Shown here piece after piece: positions 55,018 through 64,000 of a DNA stretch of 64,000 nt. The notes beneath the pieces are model-generated. The model was not told the DNA's origin. It was given only the letters and a program-made list of their open reading frames with translations, and made no database searches. The stretch spans positions 1 to 64,000 of the forward strand of contig JAKOMQ010000019.1 in assembly GCA_022241605.1 (NCBI GenBank), in the 5' to 3' direction. The translations under genes and the position numbers were made by a program. Source of the stretch: Aquimonas sp. (GTDB lineage: Bacteria; Pseudomonadota; Gammaproteobacteria; Xanthomonadales; Xanthomonadaceae). How positions within the stretch are numbered: position 1 is the stretch's first letter; each line of letters starts with the position of its first letter.

Positions 55018-55578
55018 ATGCTGTATGCCCAAGTCCACCTGACCCTGCCCGCCTGGGTGCATGAGCTCGCTCCCGCGGGCACGGTCTATGAAACCGATGA
55101 AGACAAGATGCGGCTGGCGGTTGAACTCTCGCGCATCAACGTCGATCGCCGCAGCGGAGGCCCCTTCGGCGCGGCCGTGTTCGATGCCCAGCAGCGTTTG
55201 ATTGCCGTCGGCGTCAATCGCGTCGAGCCGCACACCTGCTCGGTGGCGCACGCAGAGATGATGGCCTACATGACCGCGCAGCAGCGCCTGCAGCGCTTCC
55301 GCATCAACGAGGATGCGCCGGGCGTCACCCTGGCGACTTCCTCCCAACCCTGCTGCATGTGCTACGGCGCCACCTTCTGGGCCGGCATCGACACCCTGCT
55401 GATCGGCGCCCGCTCCGAAGATGTGATGACGCTGACGCAGTTCGACGAAGGCCCGCTACCGGTCGACTGGAAGGGCGAGCTGGAGCAGCGCGGCATCGCC
55501 GTGCGCCGGGACCTGCTGCGCGAGGAGGCCTGCGCTGTGCTCAGCCACTACACCGCCAACGCAGGGCGCATGTACTGA
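55018..55578 (+). CDS. Nucleoside/cytosine deaminase-family protein
   Basis: 186 residues from the ATG at 55018; a start at 54994 would overlap the lipoprotein gene and is less likely. Zinc deaminase fold: SVAHAEMMAYMTAQQRL holds the HAE motif and TSSQPCCMCYGATFW the PCxxC pair. GGPFGAAVFDAQQRLIAVGV is the substrate-binding strand. Members deaminate guanine, cytosine or related bases; the substrate cannot be told. The stop overlaps the rlmM ATG (TGATG). Confidence 0.88.
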   Translation: MLYAQVHLTLPAWVHELAPAGTVYETDEDKMRLAVELSRINVDRRSGGPFGAAVFDAQQRLIAVGVNRVEPHTCSVAHAEMMAYMTAQQRLQRFRINEDAPGVTLATSSQPCCMCYGATFWAGIDTLLIGARSEDVMTLTQFDEGPLPVDWKGELEQRGIAVRRDLLREEACAVLSHYTANAGRMY

Positions 55579-56690
55579 TGACGACGCTCGGCGCCGCCGG
55601 CCTGTATCTGCCCTGTCGCGCCGGCTTCGAGCCCGAGTGTGCGGCCGAAATCAGCGAGCGCGCGGCCGTGTTCGGGGTCGGCGGCTATGCAAAAACCGAG
55701 CGCGATTCGGGCTACGTGCGCTTCCTCGGCCTCGATGCGCAGTCGCAGTCGCAGCTGTGCCGCGCCCTGCCCTGGCACCAGTTGATCTTCGCCCGTCAGC
55801 GGCTGTCGGTGTTTGCCGAGCTCCAGGGCCTCGACCCGAAGGACCGGCTGACGCCGGTGGTCGAAGCCATGGGCGGCAGCGGCCAGGTGTTCGGCCAGCT
55901 CAGCATGGAGCATCCGGACGCCGATGTCGGCCGCGATCTCGCCGGCCTCGCCCGCAGCTTCGGCAACGCGCTGCGCGCGGGCCTGCGCAAGCCGGGACAC
56001 CTGAGCGCCAAGGACGATCCGCGCAAGCCGACCCTGCACGTAGTGCTGCTGTCGGGCACACATCTGCTGCTGGCTGCCGGCGATCCCGAGGACACACCAC
56101 CGCAGCGCGGCGCCGGCGAGCGCGCCAGCGCGTGGAGCGGCGGCATTCCGCGTCTGAAGCTCGCGCATGACGCGCCCAGCCGCTCGGCGCTGAAACTCGA
56201 AGAGGCCCTGCTCGCCCTACTGAGCCCGGACGAGCGCTTGCGCTGGATGAAGGCCGGCCAGCAGGCGGTGGACCTGGGCGCCGCCCCCGGCGGCTGGAGC
56301 TGGGTGCTGGCGCGAGCGGGTCTGTCGGTCACCGCCATCGACAACGGCCCCCTGGCCGAGAGCGCGCTGGGCACCGGCCTGATCAAGCACCTTCGATCCG
56401 ACGGTTTCCGCTGGCGGCCGCCGCATCCGATCGACTGGCTGGTCTGCGACATGGTCGAGCAGCCTCGGCGCGTAGCCACCCTGATGGGCGACTGGCTGGT
56501 GGCGGGCGATGCGCGGCGCGCGATCTTCAACCTCAAGCTGCCGATGAAGAAGCGCTGGCAGGAGGTGCGTGAACAGCTGGACGCGCTTGATACGCGGCTG
56601 AGGCAGGCGGACCTGTCGCTGGAGATACGTGCCCGCCAGCTCTACCACGACCGGGAAGAGATCACGGTGGCAGCGGTACCGACCCGCTGA
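55578..56690 (+). CDS. rlmM: 23S rRNA 2'-O-ribose methyltransferase RlmM
   Basis: 370 residues. It methylates the ribose of C2498 of 23S rRNA. The N-terminal THUMP-like part (GLYLPCRAGFEPECAAEISE, LSAKDDPRKPTLHVVLLSGT) precedes an FtsJ-type SAM domain: PSRSALKLEEALLALLSPDE, AVDLGAAPGGWSWVLARAGL (SAM loop), IDWLVCDMVEQPRRVATLMG and AIFNLKLPMKKRWQEV with the K-D-K-type catalytic residues. Length fits the family. Confidence 0.94.
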   Translation: MTTLGAAGLYLPCRAGFEPECAAEISERAAVFGVGGYAKTERDSGYVRFLGLDAQSQSQLCRALPWHQLIFARQRLSVFAELQGLDPKDRLTPVVEAMGGSGQVFGQLSMEHPDADVGRDLAGLARSFGNALRAGLRKPGHLSAKDDPRKPTLHVVLLSGTHLLLAAGDPEDTPPQRGAGERASAWSGGIPRLKLAHDAPSRSALKLEEALLALLSPDERLRWMKAGQQAVDLGAAPGGWSWVLARAGLSVTAIDNGPLAESALGTGLIKHLRSDGFRWRPPHPIDWLVCDMVEQPRRVATLMGDWLVAGDARRAIFNLKLPMKKRWQEVREQLDALDTRLRQADLSLEIRARQLYHDREEITVAAVPTR

Positions 56691-56860
56691 TGCCCCACCG
56701 GGAGCCTGCATCCCGGGCGTGCTCCAGCGCGGAGGTCGGGCACCTGAACGCAGCGGCTCACCGCGGCGGAAACACCTTCCTTTGCACCACATTCCGCGCC
56801 GTCGCGCAATGATCCCGCGCATGGCCGCTTGAACCGGATCCCGATAGCCTTTTACGCCTG

Positions 56861-57538
56861 ATGAACCGCCCCCTGATCGAAGACCCGCCGGAGACCCGCG
56901 CACCGCCCCTCTTGGAGGTGCGTGGCCTGAGTTTCGCGCGCAACGACGAGCCGATCTTCGGCCCGCTGGACTTTCACGTCGACATCGGTGAAGCAGTGCT
57001 GGTGCACGGCGCCAACGGCCGCGGCAAGACCACACTGCTGCGGGTGCTGGCCGGCCTGCTGTCGCCCCAGTCCGGGGAGGTGGAAATCGACGGAGAGCCT
57101 GCCGGCCGCGAGGCCGTTGCTCACACCTGCGCCCTGTTGGGCCACCTGCTGGGCCACAAGGGCGAGCTGAGCGCGGAGGAAAACCTGCGCTTTGCCCGCG
57201 GCCTGTTTGGACAGCGTCCGGGCCAGTCGCCGACGAGCGCGCTGGCGGCTGTAGGTCTGGCGGGCTATGAGGACAGCCCCGCACGCCAGCTCTCGGCTGG
57301 CCAGAAGAAGCGCCTCGCCCTGGCCCGCCTGCTGCTGGTGCCGGCGCGGCTGTGGCTGCTGGATGAGCCTTACGCCAATCTCGACCTGGAAGGCATCGAC
57401 CTGGTCAACCGTCTGGTGGCCCACCACCTGTCACGCGGCGGCGGCGCACTGATCACCAGCCACGGCGCCTATGCCACCGGCGCGGTGCGTACCCGCACCC
57501 TGAGCCTGGATCCCCCCGGCAGGGCGGAAGCCGCATGA
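56861..57538 (+). CDS. ccmA: Cytochrome c maturation ABC ATPase CcmA
   Basis: 225 residues. ATPase of the CcmABCD complex that releases haem-bound CcmE. Walker A is [20 protein letters not shown] near 45, the ABC signature [18 protein letters not shown] and Walker [13 protein letters not shown] are intact. The extra N-terminal residues (about 15) are longer than in E. coli. The first gene of ccmABCDEFGHI, with ccmB starting inside its stop. A 170-base region after rlmM should contain the promoter, not identified. Confidence 0.95.
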   Translation: MNRPLIEDPPETRAPPLLEVRGLSFARNDEPIFGPLDFHVDIGEAVLVHGANGRGKTTLLRVLAGLLSPQSGEVEIDGEPAGREAVAHTCALLGHLLGHKGELSAEENLRFARGLFGQRPGQSPTSALAAVGLAGYEDSPARQLSAGQKKRLALARLLLVPARLWLLDEPYANLDLEGIDLVNRLVAHHLSRGGGALITSHGAYATGAVRTRTLSLDPPGRAEAA

Positions 57539-58218
57539 ATACGCCGTCCGCGCTGTCCGCGCTCAGCGCCCTGCTGCGGCGCGATCTGCTGCTGGTGTGG
57601 CGCCGCCGCGGCGATGCGCTGAACCCGGTGCTGTTCGCGCTGCTGGTGGTCACCCTGTTTCCGCTGGCCATCGGCCCGGAGCCGGAGCGGCTCTCCCTGA
57701 TCGCCCCCGGCGTGGTCTGGGTGGCCCTGCTGCTGGCTAGCCTGCTGTCGTTGGACACCCTGTTCCGCAGCGACTTGGAGGACGGCAGCCTGGAGATGCT
57801 GCTGCTCTCCCCGCAGCCGCTGGCCCTGATGCTGTTCGGCAAGCTGCTGGTCCACTGGCTCACCAGCTCGGTACCGCTGCTGCTGGCAGCGCCCCTGCTG
57901 GCCGAAATGCTCTCCCTGCCGCGGGAACTGCTGGGGGTGATGATGGCCTCGCTGGTCCTCGGGACTCCCTTGCTCAGCCTGGTGGGCGGCATCGTGGTGG
58001 CCTTGACCGTGGGTATGCGGCGCTCTGGTATGCTCCTCGCGCTGCTCGCACTGCCCCTGTACGTACCGATTCTGATCCTCGGGGCCGGCTGTGTGGCAGC
58101 GGCCGCGCAAGGCCTGCCCTACCACGGCGCGCTGCTGCTCCTGGGCGCTGCGCTCGCCCTGCTCACCATCCTGGCGCCGTTGGCTACGGCGACCGCGCTG
58201 CGAATCGCGATGACATGA
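57535..58218 (+). CDS. ccmB: Cytochrome c maturation permease CcmB
   Basis: 227 residues with six hydrophobic helices. Membrane partner of CcmA in the haem-release complex. Recognised by [20 protein letters not shown] at the N-terminus, [20 protein letters not shown] and [20 protein letters not shown], the family's conserved loop. Starts by overlap with the ccmA stop. Confidence 0.95.
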   Translation: MNTPSALSALSALLRRDLLLVWRRRGDALNPVLFALLVVTLFPLAIGPEPERLSLIAPGVVWVALLLASLLSLDTLFRSDLEDGSLEMLLLSPQPLALMLFGKLLVHWLTSSVPLLLAAPLLAEMLSLPRELLGVMMASLVLGTPLLSLVGGIVVALTVGMRRSGMLLALLALPLYVPILILGAGCVAAAAQGLPYHGALLLLGAALALLTILAPLATATALRIAMT

Positions 58219-58979
58219 ATCCCGTCCTGCTCTGGTTCCACACGATGGGCTCGCCGCCCCGCTTCCACGCCTTCGCCGGGCGCTGCCTGCCGTGGTTCTA
58301 CGGCATCGCGATTCCGCTGATTGTCTGGGGCCTGTGGGCCGGGCTCTACCAGGTGCCGGCCGACTACCAGCAGGGCGACACCTTTCGCATCATCTTCGTG
58401 CACGTGCCGGCGGCGTGGATGAGTCTGTTCATTTACGGGGTGATGGCGGTCAATGCCTTCATCGCCCTGGTCTGGCGCATCAAGCTGTCGGAACAGCTGG
58501 CCATGAACTGCGCTCCGATCGGCGCCGCCTTCACCTTGATCACCCTGCTGACGGGCTCGATCTGGGGCAAGCCGATGTGGGGAACCTGGTGGACCTGGGA
58601 CGCGCGCCTTACCGCCGAGCTGGTGCTGCTCTTTCTGTACCTCGGCGTGATGGGCCTGTACGCCGCCATCGAGGATCGCAGGGCGGCTGCGCGCGCCGCG
58701 AGCTTCCTGGCCCTGATCGGCGTGGTCAACGTTCCGATCGTGCATTTTTCGGTGGACTGGTGGAACACCCTGCATCAGGGCGCCACCATCCGCCTGTTCG
58801 GGCCTTCGGCCATGCATCCGAGCATGCTGGCGCCGCTGATCGCTCTGGCACTTGGCACCAAGCTGTGGTTCCTGGCCTCGATGCTGGCGCGCACCCGCGT
58901 CGCCATCGCCGAAGCCGAGCGCGGCAAGGACTGGGTCCGGCGCGCACTTTCGTTGCAACAAGGGGAGGGTCGAGCATGA
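58215..58979 (+). CDS. ccmC: Haem-handling protein CcmC
   Basis: 254 residues with six helices. It delivers haem to CcmE in the periplasm. The haem-binding tryptophan-rich loop IWGKPMWGTWWTWDARLTAE (WWD domain) is intact, flanked by histidines in IIFVHVPAAWMSLFI and VPIVHFSVDWWNTLHQG. Overlaps ccmB by four bases. Confidence 0.96.
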   Translation: MNPVLLWFHTMGSPPRFHAFAGRCLPWFYGIAIPLIVWGLWAGLYQVPADYQQGDTFRIIFVHVPAAWMSLFIYGVMAVNAFIALVWRIKLSEQLAMNCAPIGAAFTLITLLTGSIWGKPMWGTWWTWDARLTAELVLLFLYLGVMGLYAAIEDRRAAARAASFLALIGVVNVPIVHFSVDWWNTLHQGATIRLFGPSAMHPSMLAPLIALALGTKLWFLASMLARTRVAIAEAERGKDWVRRALSLQQGEGRA

Positions 58980-59179
58980 GCGCGTTGTTCGACATGGGGC
59001 CCTACAGCGCGCATGTCTGGACCTGTTTCGGCCTTTTCGTTGCCGTGCTGGTCTGGGATTTCCTGCTGCCGCTGCGCCGAACGCGCCGGCTGCGCCGCGA
59101 ACTGGCGGCGCAGACTCGACGTGAAGTGGCGCGCAGCCAGGCAGCCACCACCGATGCCAGCCGGAGCACCCCCGCATGA
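58976..59179 (+). CDS. ccmD: Cytochrome c maturation protein CcmD
   Basis: 67 residues: one transmembrane helix (AHVWTCFGLFVAVLVWDFLL) after MSALFDMGPYS, then a basic cytoplasmic tail (LRRTRRLRRELAAQTRREVA). It stabilises CcmC-CcmE-haem and the ABC complex. The overlaps on both sides (ATGA with ccmC and ccmE) and position confirm the identity of this small gene. Confidence 0.9.
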   Translation: MSALFDMGPYSAHVWTCFGLFVAVLVWDFLLPLRRTRRLRRELAAQTRREVARSQAATTDASRSTPA

Positions 59180-59763
59180 ACCCCGTCCGCAAACGACGCC
59201 TGATTACCGCCTCACTGATCCTTGGCGCCGGCCTCGTCGCCGGCAGCCTCGTGGCGCTCGCCCTCCAGGAAAACCTCACCTACCTGCACTCGCCGTCCGA
59301 AGTGATCGGTGGCGCAGCGCCCGAATCCGGCAAGTTCCGGCTGGGCGGGGTGGTGCTGGAGGACAGCATCGCCAGCGGCCGCGTAGAGGAAACCCGCGAG
59401 GTCGAATACCGCTTCGTGGTCACCGACCGCGAGGAAAATTTCCCGGTGCGCTACCGCGGCGTGCTGCCGGATCTGTTTCGCGAAGGCCAGAGCGTGATCG
59501 CCCGCGGCCGCCTGGAATCCGAACCCAGCGGCCTCGTGTTCGTGGCCGACCAGGTGCTGGCGCGGCACGACGAGACCTACATGCCGGCCGAGGTGGCCGA
59601 CAAGATGACCCAGGCACGGATCGCACGCGCACGCCAGCTGCAGGAGGAATCGGCCGCGATCCGCGCCGGCCGCGACCTGCCCACGGCAGAGGACGAAGCA
59701 GGCGCTGCGGAAAAGCAGGCCGCCCCGGCGCCCGCCTACGGCAGCAGCACCGGCGCCTACTGA
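59176..59763 (+). CDS. ccmE: Periplasmic haem chaperone CcmE
   Basis: 195 residues. Membrane-anchored OB-fold chaperone: N-terminal helix RLITASLILGAGLVAGSLVA, the domain with FRLGGVVLEDSIASGR, and the haem-binding histidine in VLARHDETYMP (HxxxY). A long, poorly conserved Ala/Glu tail follows. 92 bases separate it from ccmF; they contain nothing recognisable. Confidence 0.95.
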   Translation: MNPVRKRRLITASLILGAGLVAGSLVALALQENLTYLHSPSEVIGGAAPESGKFRLGGVVLEDSIASGRVEETREVEYRFVVTDREENFPVRYRGVLPDLFREGQSVIARGRLESEPSGLVFVADQVLARHDETYMPAEVADKMTQARIARARQLQEESAAIRAGRDLPTAEDEAGAAEKQAAPAPAYGSSTGAY

Positions 59764-59855
59764 ACGTCTCGGCCGGTCCGCTGCGGCGGGCCTGGCCGCC
59801 CCTGATCGTCGCCGGCCGCTAAGCGGCCAGCTTCTCGCCAAGAGGTCCCACGCCA

Positions 59856-61844
59856 ATGCTTCCCGAACTTGGCAACTTCGCCCTGGTGCTGGCCCTGGTG
59901 CTGGCGGTGGTGCAGTCCACTCTGCCGCTGTACGGCGCCTGGCGCGAGCATCCGGGCCTGATGGCCACGGCACGCTCGGCCGCCTACGGCCAGTTCGTGT
60001 TCCTGCTGATCAGCTACATCATCCTCACCACGGCCTTCCTGCAGCAGGACTTCTCGGTGGCCTACGTCGCCCAGAACAGCAACACGCTGCTGCCGGTGAT
60101 CTACCGCATCTCGGCAGTCTGGGGCGCGCACGAGGGCTCGCTGCTGCTGTGGGTGCTGATCCTTGGCATGTGGACGGTGGCGGTTGCAGCGTTCTCGCGC
60201 AGCTTGCCTGACGTCGTGGTGGCGCGGGTGCTGGCAGTGATGGGCTGGGTCAGCGTCGGCTTCATCCTGTTCACCGCCCTCACCAGCAACCCCTTCGACC
60301 GCCTGCTGCCGGCCCCGCTGGAAGGCCGCGACCTCAACCCGCTGCTGCAGGACCCGGGTCTGATCATCCATCCGCCCATGCTGTATGCGGGATACGTGGG
60401 CTTCGCGGTGGCTTTCGCCTTTGCCATCGCAGCCCTGCTGGGCGGCAAATTGGACGCACAGTGGGTGCGCTGGAGCCGGCCCTGGACCAACGTCGCCTGG
60501 GCCTTCCTCACCATCGGCATCGGCCTTGGCAGCTGGTGGGCCTACTACGAGCTGGGCTGGGGCGGCTGGTGGTTCTGGGACCCGGTGGAGAACGCCAGCT
60601 TCATGCCGTGGCTGGCCGGCACCGCGCTCATCCACTCACAGGCGGTCACCGAGAAGCGCGGCAGCTTCGCCGGCTGGACCCTGCTGCTCGCCATCGCGGC
60701 CTTTTCGCTGTCCCTGCTCGGCGCCTTCCTGGTCCGATCTGGCGTGCTCACCTCGGTGCACGCGTTCGCGTCCGATCCGGAACGCGGCGTCTTCATCCTG
60801 ATCTTTCTGCTGGTGGTCGTCGGCGGTTCGCTGCTTCTATATGCGGTGCGATCCGGCGGCATCCCGCGCGGCCAGCCGTTCGCACCGGTCTCGCGCGACT
60901 CGCTGCTGCTGATGAACAACCTGCTGTTCAGCGCCGCTACGGCGATGGTGCTGATCGGCACCCTGTATCCGCTGTTCTCGGATGCGATGAACTGGGGCAA
61001 GGTCTCGGTGGGCGCGCCCTACTTCGGCCCCTTCTTCATCGCCCTGATGGCGCCGGTGGTGCTGCTGATGGTGTTCGGGCCCTTCGCGCGCTGGCAGCGC
61101 GAGGAGGGGGCACGCTTCCTGCCGGTGATCACCGTCGGGCTGGTCGCCGCCGTGCTGGCCACCGTGGCCGCGATGATCCTGATCGATGGCGTGAACGTGC
61201 GGGCCTGGGCCGGCGCCGCGGGCGCCGCCTGGGTGCTGGCGGGCACTGCGCTGTTCGCCTGGCAGCGCCTGCGGAAATCCGGTCCGGGCAAGCGCTTTAC
61301 CGCCGAGATGAACGGCATGATGATCGCCCACTTCGGAGTTGGCCTGTTTGTGGCCGGTGCGCTGCTGACCGAAGCCATCAACGTTGAGCGCGACGTCGCA
61401 CTCAAGCCGGGCGAGTACGTCGAAATGGCCGGCTACCGCTTCCAATTCGAGGGTGTCGGCTTCCGCCAGGGTCCCAATTTCAACGCGGACCGCGGCACCG
61501 TGCTGGTGTTCGACGGCGATCGCCAGATCGCCACCCTGCACCCGGAGAAGCGCGCCTATATGAGCGGCGGCCAGATCATGACCGAGGCGGCGATCCGCCC
61601 GGGTGTGATCCAGGACGTGTACGTCGCGCTGGGCGAGCCGCTGGGCGACGGCCAGTCATGGGGGCTGCGCCTCTACGTCAAACCCTTCATCCGCTGGACC
61701 TGGTTCGGCGCCCTGCTGATGGCGATCGGCGGCATCGTGGTGGCCTTTGACCGCCGCTTCCGACGGGTGCCGGCCACCCGCGGCGCAGCCGAAGGCGCCG
61801 CCGAACCCAAGCCCGACGGCACGCCTGCCGGCGTCCGCGCATGA
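59856..61844 (+). CDS. ccmF: Haem lyase subunit CcmF
   Basis: 662 residues, about 15 helices. Attaches haem to apocytochrome c together with CcmH/I. WWD domain GWGGWWFWDPVENASFMPWL near 230-250, conserved histidines around HEGSLLLWVLILG and IIHPPMLYAGYVGFAVAFAF, HSQAVTEKRGSFAGWTLLLA, plus the periplasmic domain near the C-terminus. Overlaps ccmG by four bases. Confidence 0.96.
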   Translation: MLPELGNFALVLALVLAVVQSTLPLYGAWREHPGLMATARSAAYGQFVFLLISYIILTTAFLQQDFSVAYVAQNSNTLLPVIYRISAVWGAHEGSLLLWVLILGMWTVAVAAFSRSLPDVVVARVLAVMGWVSVGFILFTALTSNPFDRLLPAPLEGRDLNPLLQDPGLIIHPPMLYAGYVGFAVAFAFAIAALLGGKLDAQWVRWSRPWTNVAWAFLTIGIGLGSWWAYYELGWGGWWFWDPVENASFMPWLAGTALIHSQAVTEKRGSFAGWTLLLAIAAFSLSLLGAFLVRSGVLTSVHAFASDPERGVFILIFLLVVVGGSLLLYAVRSGGIPRGQPFAPVSRDSLLLMNNLLFSAATAMVLIGTLYPLFSDAMNWGKVSVGAPYFGPFFIALMAPVVLLMVFGPFARWQREEGARFLPVITVGLVAAVLATVAAMILIDGVNVRAWAGAAGAAWVLAGTALFAWQRLRKSGPGKRFTAEMNGMMIAHFGVGLFVAGALLTEAINVERDVALKPGEYVEMAGYRFQFEGVGFRQGPNFNADRGTVLVFDGDRQIATLHPEKRAYMSGGQIMTEAAIRPGVIQDVYVALGEPLGDGQSWGLRLYVKPFIRWTWFGALLMAIGGIVVAFDRRFRRVPATRGAAEGAAEPKPDGTPAGVRA

Positions 61845-62386
61845 TCGCTCGCCTGCTGCCGCTGGCGGTGTTCCTGGCGCTGGCCACGCTGCTCGGCGCT
61901 GGCATCTGGCTGGCCCAGGTCCGCGATCCCAACGCGATCCCGTCGCCGCTGGTCGGACGGGTCGCGCCCGGTTTCGAGCTGCCGGCCCTGCACCAGCCCG
62001 AGCGCGTGGTCGACAGCGATGACCTCAAGGGCCAGCCCTACCTGCTCAACGTCTTCGGCAGCTGGTGCCCGGGCTGCCGGGACGAGCATCCGGTGGTGGA
62101 GCGCCTGGCCCGCTCCGGCGCGCTGCCGGTGGTCGGATTCAACTGGAAGGACGAGCGCGAGGACGCGCTTCGCTGGCTGGCGCGCTACGGTGACCCGTAT
62201 GCCGAAATCGCAGTCGACTACGAGGGCCGCACCGCCATCGACTACGGCGTCTATGGCGCGCCCGAGAGCTTCCTGATCGGCGCCGACGGCACCGTTCTCT
62301 ACAAGCACATCGGCCCGCTGACCTGGGAAGCCGTGCAGCGCGAGATCCTGCCTCGGCTGGAAGCCGCACGCGGGAACGCACAGTGA
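61841..62386 (+). CDS. ccmG: Thiol:disulfide oxidoreductase CcmG/DsbE
   Basis: 181 residues. Membrane-anchored thioredoxin-like reductant for apocytochrome c: N-terminal helix LPLAVFLALATLLGAGIWLA, active site NVFGSWCPGCRDEHPVVERL (WCPGC; many CcmG have WCPTC), the cis-Pro region GVYGAPESFLIGADGTVLYK. Overlaps ccmF and ccmH by four bases on each side. Confidence 0.95.
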   Translation: MIARLLPLAVFLALATLLGAGIWLAQVRDPNAIPSPLVGRVAPGFELPALHQPERVVDSDDLKGQPYLLNVFGSWCPGCRDEHPVVERLARSGALPVVGFNWKDEREDALRWLARYGDPYAEIAVDYEGRTAIDYGVYGAPESFLIGADGTVLYKHIGPLTWEAVQREILPRLEAARGNAQ

Positions 62387-62829
62387 CCGTGCTCCGTCGC
62401 CTGCTTGCCGCGGTTCTGGTGCTGCTGCTCGCCCTGCCGGCATGGGCGATCGACCCGCTGCCCTTCCGCGACGAGGCCGAGCACGCCCGTTTCCGCGCGC
62501 TCACCAAACAACTGCGCTGCGTGATGTGCCAGAACGAATCACTGTCTGACTCCAGCGCGATGATCGCCCAGGACCTGCGCCGCGAAGTGCTGACCCTGAT
62601 GCAGCAGGGCATGAGCGACGACGAGATCAAGGCGTTCCTGGCCGAGCGCTACACCGACTTCGTGCTCTATCGCCCGCCCTTCGACCGCACGACCTGGCTG
62701 CTGTGGTTCGGCCCCGGCCTGCTGCTGCTGGCCGGCGGAGTCACCGTGGGCGTGGTCATCGCACGCCGCAAGCGCGCGCTCGACGAGAGCGAAGAACCGC
62801 TGAAACCCGTTCCCGACGAGGAGTGGTAA
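62383..62829 (+). CDS. ccmH: Cytochrome c maturation protein CcmH
   Basis: 148 residues from a GTG at 62383 overlapping ccmG. Signal segment RRLLAAVLVLLLALPAWAID, then the redox motif LRCVMCQNESLSDSSAMIAQ (LRCxxCQ), and one transmembrane helix WFGPGLLLLAGGVTVGVVIA near the C-terminus. It holds apocytochrome c cysteines for haem ligation. Ccm operons of this kind split the E. coli CcmH into CcmH and CcmI, as here. Confidence 0.96.
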   Translation: MTVLRRLLAAVLVLLLALPAWAIDPLPFRDEAEHARFRALTKQLRCVMCQNESLSDSSAMIAQDLRREVLTLMQQGMSDDEIKAFLAERYTDFVLYRPPFDRTTWLLWFGPGLLLLAGGVTVGVVIARRKRALDESEEPLKPVPDEEW

Positions 62830-62834
62830 GCCCC

Positions 62835-64000
62835 ATGTTCCTGATCCTGGTGGCGAGCCTCACGCTCGTCGCGATCGCCTTTGTGCTGCTGCCTCTGCTT
62901 CGCCCACCGGTGGACGACCCCGCCGCCGACAAGCGCCGCGCCCTGCGTCAGGCCCATGCCACAGGCGCACTCGACGAAGCCGAGCTGCGTGAGCGCCTGC
63001 AGGCCCTGCCGCCCGAGCCGAGGCAGCCGGCGCGCGCCGGCCTGCCCCTGCTTGCCGCGCTGGCGGTGATCCTGCCGGCGGCCAGCGTGCTCACCTACCT
63101 TTCGGTAGGCAGCCCACAGGCGCTTGACCCGGCTTCGCGCGTGGCCGCGCCGCCTTCGCCGGAGACCATGGATGCGGCCATCGCCGCGCTCGAACAGCGC
63201 CTGCAAGCCAACCCCACGGACCTTGACGGCTGGATCCTGCTGGCGCGCAGCAAGCGCAGCCTGGAGCGTTTCGAGGAGGCCGCCGCCGCCTTTGATCGGG
63301 CCTACCGGCTGGATCCGGACAACGTCGACCTGATGGTGGGCCAAGCCGAGGCTCAGGTCCTTGCCAGCGCCGACCGGCGTTGGGGCGGCGAGCCGCTGGC
63401 CCTGCTGCAGCGCGCGTTGGAACGCGACCCCAGCCATGGCCAGGGTCGCTGGCTGGCCGGCGTGGCCGCGATCCAATCCGGCCGCGCCGATGAAGCCGCC
63501 CGCATCTGGGAGGGTCTGCTCGCGGAGATGCCGCCCGAGGCCGAGGCTTTGAACGCGTTGCGAAATCAGGTCAACCAAGCTCGACAAATGGCCGGCCTGG
63601 ATCCGCTTCCGGCCACCGCGACCGCAGCCCCGTTGCCCATCTCCGCAGCACCCTCTGCAGTCAGCCCTGCGACCGATGCAGCCGGCCCACGTCTCGAAGT
63701 CGAGGTCAGCCTCGACCCCGCGCTCGCAGCGCAGGTGCCGCCGGGCGCGGTGCTGTTCGTGTTCGCACGGGCGGTTGAAGGCCCGCGCGCGCCGCTGGCC
63801 ATCCAAAGACTCGCGGCGGACGCGCTGCCGGCCACCGTGGTGCTGGATGCCAGCATGGGCATGGTGGCCGGCATGGACCTTTCCAGCCAAACCCAGGTCA
63901 CGGTCGGCGCCCGTATCTCGGCCAGCGGCAATGCCGCACCGCAGGCCGGCGACCTCGAGGGCCTTGCATCGCCCGTCGCGGTCGACAGCGGCCGAACACG
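62835..64000 (+). CDS. ccmI: Cytochrome c maturation protein CcmI (partial)
   Basis: The frame is open from the ATG at 62835 to the window end (about 388 codons, 3' end missing). Two N-terminal helices (MFLILVASLTLVAIAFVLLP and LPLLAALAVILPAASVLTYL) flank a leucine-zipper-like cytoplasmic loop (RRALRQAHATGALDEAELRE). A periplasmic TPR domain follows (LQANPTDLDGWILLARSKRS, FDRAYRLDPDNVDLMVGQAE, ALERDPSHGQGRWLAGVAAI). The C-terminal part (RLEVEVSLDPALAAQV) is the beta domain that binds apocytochrome. It completes the ccm operon. Confidence 0.92.
   Translation, partial: MFLILVASLTLVAIAFVLLPLLRPPVDDPAADKRRALRQAHATGALDEAELRERLQALPPEPRQPARAGLPLLAALAVILPAASVLTYLSVGSPQALDPASRVAAPPSPETMDAAIAALEQRLQANPTDLDGWILLARSKRSLERFEEAAAAFDRAYRLDPDNVDLMVGQAEAQVLASADRRWGGEPLALLQRALERDPSHGQGRWLAGVAAIQSGRADEAARIWEGLLAEMPPEAEALNALRNQVNQARQMAGLDPLPATATAAPLPISAAPSAVSPATDAAGPRLEVEVSLDPALAAQVPPGAVLFVFARAVEGPRAPLAIQRLAADALPATVVLDASMGMVAGMDLSSQTQVTVGARISASGNAAPQAGDLEGLASPVAVDSGRT

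Overview
The window looks like chromosomal DNA of a high-GC gammaproteobacterium of the Xanthomonadales/Lysobacterales; family and genus cannot be fixed from sequence alone. Pointers are a fused aspartate kinase/diaminopimelate decarboxylase, the MurD2-MurL route to D-Glu in peptidoglycan (described in Xanthomonas), an H-NS-like protein with the SGRGKRP C-terminal motif, an E1-alpha/E1-beta/E2 dehydrogenase cluster, and secreted proteins ending in an F-x-x-(G/S)-F-E tail.

Layout. 1-3250 is an accessory patch: the end of an IS3-family element, three broken RHS fragments, a stray 3' piece of metH, a putative HExxH-type RHS toxin tip and two putative secreted immunity proteins. 3334-9019 holds a large secreted repeat protein, a membrane protein, a cysteine-less glutaredoxin-like protein, a phasin-like protein and a TPR protein. 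9029-14403 (minus) is lysAC-murL-murD2, in transcription order, with overlapping ends. 14722-22703 has a subtilisin-like protease, a PhzF-family protein, a secreted protein interrupted by one amber codon, upp, and a PAS-PAS-GGDEF-EAL protein. 22934-29139 (minus) is murJ, ribF, ileS, lspA; 29508 is rpsT. 30307-34998 carries pyrF and a tightly overlapping SDR / APH-like kinase / acyl-CoA dehydrogenase / IclR operon. 35635-42580 has the H-NS-like gene, two exporters, a BP74-like secreted protein, an AlkB-like oxygenase and ETF-ubiquinone oxidoreductase.

42581-44462 contains no convincing gene. It is a repeat island: three blocks of three hairpins with GGGA or AGGA loops, a 23-bp sequence present four times, a REP pair and a hexanucleotide satellite. 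After it come a CbiM-like permease, an AbgT-family transporter, kynA, pdhA-pdhB, a 153-bp tandem repeat, pdhC, an ArsC-like gene, glnS, a lipoprotein, a deaminase and rlmM. The right end is the c-type cytochrome maturation operon ccmABCDEFGHI, cut off in ccmI at the edge.

Four intergenic places carry paired, inward-facing GGGATTC-type heptamer arrays, one of which supplies the C-terminal codons of murJ. The strongest candidates for something undescribed are the hairpin-triplet repeat island (possible CsrA/RsmA-binding decoy RNA) and the orphan RHS toxin/immunity patch.
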